A stretch of 47,969 nucleotides of DNA from Nitrospira sp. Lineage in GTDB: Bacteria; Nitrospirota; Nitrospiria; Nitrospirales; Nitrospiraceae. The DNA lies in assembly GCA_021323395.1 (NCBI GenBank), contig JAJONL010000027.1:1-47969 (forward strand). The letters are read 5' to 3'. The notes under the pieces were generated by a model. That model was not told where the DNA came from. It saw only the letters and a list, made by a program, of their open reading frames with translations, and did not search any database. A program made the translations under genes and the position numbers. Below, piece after piece: positions 41,986 through 47,969 of the stretch. Positions within the stretch are counted from its first letter, which is position 1. Each line of letters begins with the position of its first letter.

Positions 41986-44538
41986 TCAACTGGCCACCCG
42001 CTCGTCGACGGTCGACAACGGAGCGGAGACCCTCAAGTCCGGAATCAGACAGGGTGACTGAAACTCTGGGATGAGTTCTCTCAACCGTTCGAGAGCCCAA
42101 TCCGTCCTGTTCAAATGGGCCGCTGCCTCCAAGGCCATGAGATTGTCGTGCAGGACCGATAAATCGACCGGCACGACGGGCCGAATCCGCAAGATCTTGT
42201 CTATGGAGGAAGGCTCCGCGATTTCACCCTCACCCACGAGTTCCTCCTCGAGTTTTTCTCCCGGCCGCAAGCCGACAAACCGGATCTGGATCTCTTTGTC
42301 GGGAACGAATCCCGAGAGCCTGATCAAATGCCGAGCCAAGTCCAGCACGGGGATTTGTTCTCCCATATCCAAGATATAGGTGGCGCCCTGTTCCCCCAGC
42401 GAGGCCGCCTGCAGGACCAGGTGTACGGCTTCCGGAATCAGCATGAAATAGCGGCGCACACCCGGATGAGTGACCGTGACAGGACCGCCTGCCTGTATCT
42501 GCTCCTGAAACCTCAGCAGAACACTGCCGTTACTGCCCAGGACATTCCCGAACCGAACCGTAATAAAGCGCGTCTGGCTTCGCCTCGCAATGCTTTGGAC
42601 GATCAATTCAGCCACCCGCTTCGTGGCTCCCATCACACTCGATGGGTTGACGGCCTTGTCGGTCGAAATCAACACGAAGCGCTCCACACCGAGGTTGTGG
42701 GCGACTTCCGCCGCGATGCGTGTGCCCAGACAGTTGTTTTTTAACGCCTCCGCCGGATTCAGCTCCACCATCGGGACATGTTTATGGGCCGCGGCATGGA
42801 AGAAAATGTTCGGCCGATACGCGCTCACTGTGGACGTCAGCCGCTGCACGTCGGTGACATCACCAAGGACCGGCACGGCACCGGAGGATGCGCGCTGATC
42901 TTCAAGTTCCTTAGCGATGGTGTAGAGGCTGTTCTCGTGACGCTCATACAGGATCAGCCGTTCAGGATTCAACGCGGCAACTTGTCGCACCAATTCCGAC
43001 CCGATCGAGCCGCCGGCACCGGTAATCAGCACCCGCTTGCCGGTGATCATCTGCCGCATTCCATGGGCTTGTAGATTGATGGGGGCGCGCGACAACAGAT
43101 CCGTCAAGGCCACGTTCCGCATTTGGCTGACGGCACTGCGGTCGTTGAGGAGTTCCTGCATGCCCGGCAAGGTCTTGATGGACACCTTGAATGGCTCAAG
43201 TGATGAGATGATTTCTCTCAGCAGCGCCGGCCGGGCATTGGACAGAGCCAGAATGACCTCTTCAGCCCGGCGCTCAGCGAGGACCTTCGGCAAGTCGCGC
43301 CGTGTGCCGCACACCTTGACGCCGTGGATTCGTTTGTTGAGCAGCGTCACTTCATCATCAATGAAGCCGACCGGTTCATAGGCCGACGACCGGTTCGTTT
43401 TCATTTCGCGCACGATGCGCTCGCCGCTGTCGCCGGCGCCGATAATCAGCACCTTCCTCTTCTGCCGATACATCACTCCTTCTCTCAGCAACCGGAACGG
43501 CAGGCGGATACCGGTGACAAAGCCGATCAACAGCAGCGCATCGATCATGAACACCGACCGTGGATATTGTGTCAGCCCCATCATCCCAGCGACCAAGCCG
43601 TAGAACGCCAACGAGCTCAGCAGGACGCCGCTGATAATGTTCTTCAGGTCCCAGATGCTGGTGTATCTCCACAAGCCCTCGTTCAGATTGAATAGCATGA
43701 AGGCCACGGCTCGAATCGCCACTAACCAGGGAAGGAGCATGACGAAAAGCCGGTATTCCTCGTCCGGGATGTTTCCGTCGAATCGAAGCCAAAAAGCCAG
43801 GAAATTCGCAAGGACGATCATGACGATGTCCAGCGCGACGACAATGAGTCGCCGCCATCGCAAGAGCCACGGAGGAATGCTGAACGCCCAATTCCATCCG
43901 CTCGAGCGGGTCGAACCCGACTCCGGCACTTCGCATAACAGGACCGGCAGACCGACTAGTCGCAATAACGTTTGGGACATAATAGCGAGATCAAAGCCGA
44001 ATGATGCGTGGCGCAAGTACAGCCGCGCCAAACGGATTTTTTCGGGAAGCACCGTGCGCAGGTACGCCTCCTCCGCATCACCGGCCTGGGCAAGCACCTC
44101 GGCTTCGTCGATATATTGAATCGACGCCAGATCCGTCAGCCCCGGTCTTACTGAAAGAATTTCGGCATAGTCCGTTCGAAACTCATCCACATAGCGCTCG
44201 ACTTCGGGCCGGGGTCCGACGAAGCTCATGTCGCCCTTCACGATGTTGAGCAGCTGAGGCCATTCATCGAGCTTGTATCGACGCAGAATGCGCCCCGCCC
44301 TCGTCACTCGCACGTCTTGGCCGACGGTCAACGGACCTCCCTTCGAGGGCGCGTCCCGGACCATGGTTCGGAACTTGTAAATGGCGAACGGGCGAAGCCC
44401 TCTGCCCACTCGCACCTGCGTGAAAATAACCGGCCCCGGGGAATCCAAACGGATCCACAGGCCGATGAGCAGGCCCAGCGGGAAAGCAAGGAGCAGCGCC
44501 AGCGACGCGAGAGACAGATCGAAGAGACGCTTGATCAT
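41986..44538 (-). CDS. Fused phosphoglycosyl transferase and nucleotide-sugar 4,6-dehydratase
   Basis: The 850-residue protein joins two enzymes. Residues about 1-200 are a monotopic phosphoglycosyl transferase (PglC/WcaJ core): KRLFDLSLASLALLL re-entrant helix, YKFRTMV, the Asp-Glu dyad in YKLDEWPQLLN and KGDMSFVGPRPE. Residues about 235-840 are FlaA1/WbpM/PglF-like: four membrane helices, a Rossmann regulatory domain (IIGAGDSGERI) and an extended SDR (TGAGGSIGSE) with the SMK catalytic pattern in STDKAVNPSSVMGATK. It would convert UDP-GlcNAc to its 4-keto-6-deoxy form and, with the aminotransferase encoded just upstream (ATGA overlap), supply a sugar-phosphate to the lipid carrier. The domain order is seen directly; the sugar identity is inferred. 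Confidence 0.92.
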   Translation of the reverse strand: MIKRLFDLSLASLALLLAFPLGLLIGLWIRLDSPGPVIFTQVRVGRGLRPFAIYKFRTMVRDAPSKGGPLTVGQDVRVTRAGRILRRYKLDEWPQLLNIVKGDMSFVGPRPEVERYVDEFRTDYAEILSVRPGLTDLASIQYIDEAEVLAQAGDAEEAYLRTVLPEKIRLARLYLRHASFGFDLAIMSQTLLRLVGLPVLLCEVPESGSTRSSGWNWAFSIPPWLLRWRRLIVVALDIVMIVLANFLAFWLRFDGNIPDEEYRLFVMLLPWLVAIRAVAFMLFNLNEGLWRYTSIWDLKNIISGVLLSSLAFYGLVAGMMGLTQYPRSVFMIDALLLIGFVTGIRLPFRLLREGVMYRQKRKVLIIGAGDSGERIVREMKTNRSSAYEPVGFIDDEVTLLNKRIHGVKVCGTRRDLPKVLAERRAEEVILALSNARPALLREIISSLEPFKVSIKTLPGMQELLNDRSAVSQMRNVALTDLLSRAPINLQAHGMRQMITGKRVLITGAGGSIGSELVRQVAALNPERLILYERHENSLYTIAKELEDQRASSGAVPVLGDVTDVQRLTSTVSAYRPNIFFHAAAHKHVPMVELNPAEALKNNCLGTRIAAEVAHNLGVERFVLISTDKAVNPSSVMGATKRVAELIVQSIARRSQTRFITVRFGNVLGSNGSVLLRFQEQIQAGGPVTVTHPGVRRYFMLIPEAVHLVLQAASLGEQGATYILDMGEQIPVLDLARHLIRLSGFVPDKEIQIRFVGLRPGEKLEEELVGEGEIAEPSSIDKILRIRPVVPVDLSVLHDNLMALEAAAHLNRTDWALERLRELIPEFQSPCLIPDLRVSAPLSTVDERVAS

Positions 44539-45692
44539 CGGCGATACCGTTGAATGAGGTCGCGGACGACGGAGATGACGCGCTGCACATCGGATTCAGT
44601 CATTTTCGGATACAAGGGCAACGACACGATCGTTTCGTACATGGCCCCTGCCACCGGAAACTGCGACGGCACGTAGCCCCACGTCTCGCGATAATAGGGA
44701 TGGAGATGCAGCGGAATGAAATGGACGCTGCACCCGATGTCATGCTGCTGAAGCTGCTCGATGAACTCGTTCCGCCCAATACGGAGCCGGTCCAGATCAA
44801 GCTGAATGACGTACAGATGCCAGGCATGTTGCACATGCGATTCGACCCTCGGCCTCATGAGCTCCTGGATGTCGGCAAATCCGGCATCATAGAGACCGGC
44901 ATACCGCTCGCGCACTTTCCAAAACCGCTCCGATTTTTGCAGTTGCGAAATACCCAAGGCGGCCGCGATATCGGTCAAATTGTATTTGAACCCGGGCGAC
45001 ACGATTTCGTAATACCAGGAACCTTCCGCGGTATAACGTTTCCAGGCATCACGACTGAGCCCATGGAGGGCCATCATCCGCATCCGGGAGGCCCATTCCG
45101 GGTTGTCGGTGGTGATCATGCCCCCTTCGCCGGTCGTGATCGTTTTGGTGGCGTAGAAGCTAAAGCAGGTGATGTCCGCGATGGTACCCACCATCTTGCC
45201 TCGATATCGCGCCGGCAGGGCATGCGCCGCGTCATCGATGACCCGTAAATCATGCCGACGGGCCAGGTCCATGATCCGATCCATTTCGCAGGGATGTCCG
45301 GCGAAATGCACGGGGATGACCGCCTTGGTCCTGGCAGTGATGGCCCGCTCAATCCCGGCCGGGTCGATATTGAAGGTTCCCGGCATGCAATCCACCAACA
45401 CCGGTGTCGCCTTGAAGTAAGTCACCACCTCCGCCGTCGCGGTGAAGGTCATCGTGGGGACGATGACCTCATCGCCTTCCCGCAGCCCGATGGCTTCCAG
45501 CGCCAAATGCAGCGCCGCAGTGCAGGAATTCACGGCGATCGCGTGCTGTGCCCCGACCATGGCGGCGAAGTCCTGTTCGAACTGCTTCGCTTTGGAACCC
45601 GTGGTCAGCCATCCCGAACGCAGGACCGACACGACGGCCTCGATTTCGTCTTCTCCAATTTCCGGGACGTGAAAGGGCAAGAATGTCGACAT
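44535..45692 (-). CDS. DegT/DnrJ/EryC1-type PLP sugar aminotransferase
   Basis: The 385-residue protein has VNSCTAALHLALEAIGL, DDAAHALPARY and the PLP-binding Lys in CFSFYATKTITTGEGGM, the family hallmarks. Such enzymes aminate 4-keto-6-deoxy nucleotide sugars (PglE, WecE, ArnB). The stop overlaps the start of the fused dehydratase gene (ATGA), so the two act in one pathway: 4,6-dehydration, then amination, then phosphosugar transfer. No acetyltransferase is in the window. The start context and length fit the family. Confidence 0.93.
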   Translation of the reverse strand: MSTFLPFHVPEIGEDEIEAVVSVLRSGWLTTGSKAKQFEQDFAAMVGAQHAIAVNSCTAALHLALEAIGLREGDEVIVPTMTFTATAEVVTYFKATPVLVDCMPGTFNIDPAGIERAITARTKAVIPVHFAGHPCEMDRIMDLARRHDLRVIDDAAHALPARYRGKMVGTIADITCFSFYATKTITTGEGGMITTDNPEWASRMRMMALHGLSRDAWKRYTAEGSWYYEIVSPGFKYNLTDIAAALGISQLQKSERFWKVRERYAGLYDAGFADIQELMRPRVESHVQHAWHLYVIQLDLDRLRIGRNEFIEQLQQHDIGCSVHFIPLHLHPYYRETWGYVPSQFPVAGAMYETIVSLPLYPKMTESDVQRVISVVRDLIQRYRR

Positions 45693-45773
45693 GGTCAGCT
45701 GCCTCTCAGGTGATGAAGCTACATTCCGCTCGCGACCGGATGAGGATGCCCCGTCGGCGCCGGTGCGGACGGA

Positions 45774-47318
45774 CTAAGATGTGCGAAGGGAGACAAGGGA
45801 AGTGAACGGTGCGAACAGAGCGGACGCCGCGAGGCTCGCTACGAGCACCGTCCCGACCGACACGGCAATCAGTGCGCCTTCTGCGGGAGCATTCAAAATC
45901 AGGACTCGCGCCGCTTCCAGGACTCCCACTCCGGTCATGGCCGCGACAAGGGCTCTCCACATGGGTCGACCGTGGCTAAACGAGAGATAGCTGAGGACAC
46001 CGAACGGAAAGAGCAGGGCCGACCGCACCCCCATCATGTAATCGGGACCGATCCCATCGACGACGGCGTCGAACAACCCCGGCTTTCTGTGCAACACCAA
46101 GCGAGCCTGTTCGATACCGTCGACGTACATCGCTGCGATCCGTGACGCATAGGTGATGACCAGGTGTTGGAGCGCTCCCGTCAGCGGCTGATGGAGGGTG
46201 CGTAGTTCCTCTTTTCTTCCATTCAGCCCGGTCAGGGGTGTGCGCAGCCACCACACCAGGTTGCCGGCATCCTGAGCTAAGGTGAAGTTGCGCAAGTCGA
46301 CCCGGTTCGAGGAGGACAGAAACGGATTGGGCCCCGGTTGTCTCGCATCGGCCGGAACCAGCCACACCTCCAGGGACAGTGCACCTGCCGCAGAGAGTCG
46401 CTCCTGCAGGAGACCGGCCGAATCCAATACCGAGGCGATGGAGGTCGATCCCAGAATCGCCAATCCCTGCGGCCTGAGCCATCGAACGAGGAAAGGATCT
46501 TCAATGCGGAGGTCTACTGGATGGCTGGATCCAACCCGATCGTGGATGGTGATTCCAACACCTTCGGAGAAATCATACCGCGCCACGAGTCCTTCAGTGA
46601 CCGGCGGGGTTCGCATCACGGCCGGAGGGCCGGCGAACAAATTGGCGCGTACCTCATCGCGGGATAACGCGCGTTCGTACAGGGCCACCCCGTGAAACTC
46701 TCCCTGCCACGGCCGGCTCAAAGTGGTTTCATTGCCCAGATTCAGACGAAGCGCCGTATCCCAGTTGCTGAAATCAGCGACGCGAGGCAGCGGAACGCAA
46801 AAGAGCAGGCAGAGCCCGGTCCAATAGACGAACAGAACCAGATGGCGAGAGCGGTTCTTCATGAGACGCGCCGGACCATCCACCCAGAGAGTCTTCCATG
46901 CGGGACGGATTTCGATGCCCAGGACGGCGCCGAAGATGGCTCCCAGGAGGTTGCAGGCGACATCGGCAATGGATGGCTGTCGAGGCAGGAGCGTCTGCGT
47001 CACCTCGATACCGATGCTCAGAAGTGCAGCAGTGCCCGCGACGAGGAGCATTTGCCTCATGGAACGCATGGATGCCACAGACGGCAGTAAGACCGCGAGC
47101 AACCCGAGCGGCATGAAGAAGAGGACATTGGTCCAGATGTCCCACGCTGTGAGGCGCCTCAGGCTGGACAGACCCTCCAACCTCAAATTGATCAGTTCCG
47201 AAAATGACAATGCGTCGTCGCGATGAAAAGTGAACGGCGCCAGGGCGAAGAACAACAGATAGGGCAGGTAGATCCCGAGGAGAATCAGAGTCGTCCTAAG
47301 TCCAAAGCGCATGCACAT
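45774..47318 (-). CDS. VanZ-family membrane protein with a LamG-like domain
   Basis: A protein of about 514 residues. The N-terminal part (about 1-170) is VanZ-like: LGIYLPYLLFFALAPFTF, then helices with WTNVLFFMPLGLLAVLLP and EVTQTLLPRQPSIADVACNLLGAIFG. The middle (about 220-430) looks like a LamG/concanavalin-type fold (GEFHGVALYERALSRDEV, LVARYDFSEG, ITYASRIAAMYVDGIEQARLV). The C-terminus has two or three membrane segments. LamG domains bind glycans, so a surface or periplasmic sugar-binding membrane protein fits this cluster. The ATG at 47318 is uncertain; 47312 is equally possible. Confidence 0.78.
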   Translation of the reverse strand: MCMRFGLRTTLILLGIYLPYLLFFALAPFTFHRDDALSFSELINLRLEGLSSLRRLTAWDIWTNVLFFMPLGLLAVLLPSVASMRSMRQMLLVAGTAALLSIGIEVTQTLLPRQPSIADVACNLLGAIFGAVLGIEIRPAWKTLWVDGPARLMKNRSRHLVLFVYWTGLCLLFCVPLPRVADFSNWDTALRLNLGNETTLSRPWQGEFHGVALYERALSRDEVRANLFAGPPAVMRTPPVTEGLVARYDFSEGVGITIHDRVGSSHPVDLRIEDPFLVRWLRPQGLAILGSTSIASVLDSAGLLQERLSAAGALSLEVWLVPADARQPGPNPFLSSSNRVDLRNFTLAQDAGNLVWWLRTPLTGLNGRKEELRTLHQPLTGALQHLVITYASRIAAMYVDGIEQARLVLHRKPGLFDAVVDGIGPDYMMGVRSALLFPFGVLSYLSFSHGRPMWRALVAAMTGVGVLEAARVLILNAPAEGALIAVSVGTVLVASLAASALFAPFTSLVSLRTS

Positions 47319-47430
47319 CCGGGAATTACTCGCCCCGCCGCCCGCCACGCCGCCTGGACGACTGTGACGGCGTACCCGGAATAGCTGAAACCGCTGTGTT
47401 CAGTATCATTGACGAGGCCGATAGGATCGC

Positions 47431-47969
47431 TTATCCCGCAGTGCGTCCCCTGGAGAGAGTGACCATGGATTTATGCGGTCGTTGACGAAGGAGCACGAAG
47501 TCCCAGATGCCTCGCAGAAACCCAAGACCGTACCCGAAGTGGTAGATGGCGAAGACCAGGGGAAGCAACGGCAGCAACCGCCAGCCGGTATTGCGCGCCG
47601 TTACTATCGACGCTCCGAGGTTACATGCCAGATAGAGGGTGACCAGGCCGATCCATCCCCACAAGGCCGGAAACCACCAGAGGGATACGAGCGGAAGTAT
47701 AATCAGCGCGAGCAGGAACCCTCCCGGTACGAGGTGACGCAAGGAGGCGGGTACCTTATGCTTTTGGATCACCCGAACCTTCCAATACCCGTACTGGCGG
47801 TACTGTCGGAACAGACTTGGCAAGTGTCCTCTCGTGTGGTACCAACTTTTGATGCGCGGAGATTGCCAGATTTTTCCACCGGCCCTCGTGAGCCGCAAAT
47901 TGAACTCATCGTCTTGATTCCGGACCAATTCCTCGTCGAACAGGCCGATGCGGTCGAAGACCTCTCGCG
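47431..47969 (-). CDS. GT2 glycosyltransferase, C-terminal part cut by window edge
   Basis: At least 179 residues read from the right edge. The segment IGLFDEELVRNQDDEFNLRLTRAGG is the ED-type acceptor region of family 2 glycosyltransferases, followed by a QYRQYGYWK stretch (the family Q/R-W-like motif) and three or four membrane helices (about 70-150). This resembles ExoA-type polysaccharide glycosyltransferases. The catalytic N-terminal half lies outside the window. It is the upstream-most gene seen of the glycan cluster. Confidence 0.88.
   Translation of the reverse strand, partial: REVFDRIGLFDEELVRNQDDEFNLRLTRAGGKIWQSPRIKSWYHTRGHLPSLFRQYRQYGYWKVRVIQKHKVPASLRHLVPGGFLLALIILPLVSLWWFPALWGWIGLVTLYLACNLGASIVTARNTGWRLLPLLPLVFAIYHFGYGLGFLRGIWDFVLLRQRPHKSMVTLSRGRTAG

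Overview
The window is high-GC bacterial DNA with dense operons of a Gram-negative organism that makes lipid A (LptF/LptG, LpxD) and has a TonB-type outer membrane. The gene repertoire and protein style resemble Nitrospirota, most likely Nitrospira. That assignment rests on recognition only; no marker gene was compared. No rRNA, tRNA, CRISPR array or complete mobile element was seen.

Layout, left to right. (1) 1-2139, minus: the body of a TPR protein that runs off the left edge, then a cold-shock protein with a strong intrinsic terminator. (2) 2374-7532, plus: the LPS-export permeases lptF-lptG from a good sigma70-type promoter, then fabF, an acyl carrier protein and lpxD (fatty acid and lipid A supply). 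(3) 7548-8072: a membrane protein of unknown function. (4) 8403-21416, minus: a ten-gene chemosensory operon. It reads heme-binding DUF3365/Tll0287-like periplasmic protein, PilG-like receiver, CheW, a PilJ-like receptor, a three-HPt CheA-receiver hybrid, two more CheW-like proteins, a receiver-coiled-coil protein, and two proteins with degenerate HPt domains and a shared C-terminal domain, the last fused to a degenerate HD-GYP domain. There is no CheR or CheB. (5) 21769-36705, minus: cobalamin uptake and late synthesis. btuF-btuC-btuD lie behind a promoter, a truncated B12 element and an intrinsic terminator. btuB follows a complete cobalamin riboswitch, then cbiA, cobA-type and pduO-type adenosyltransferases (with a small Cys-rich protein between), cobU, cobT, cobS, cbiB, a CobD-like decarboxylase, cbiZ and cobQ. 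Several junctions are ATGA or similar overlaps, so the genes are translationally coupled. The set can import corrinoids, strip the lower ligand of foreign ones (CbiZ) and rebuild the nucleotide loop. (6) 36977-39380: SemiSWEET, rpmB (L28), a small lipoprotein, an orphan IS3 OrfA-like gene and a PRC-barrel protein. (7) 39643-47969, minus: an exopolysaccharide or glycan cluster. It has a tyrosine autokinase broken by a frameshift, a fused phosphoglycosyl transferase/4,6-dehydratase, a DegT-type aminotransferase, a VanZ-LamG membrane protein and the end of a GT2 glycosyltransferase cut by the right edge.

Most worth a second look are the chemosensory operon with its heme protein and two phosphotransfer-dead HPt proteins, the two different B12 leader RNAs (one carrying a REP-like hairpin inside the aptamer, one reduced to the 3' third of the aptamer before a terminator), the PGT-dehydratase fusion and the broken BY-kinase.
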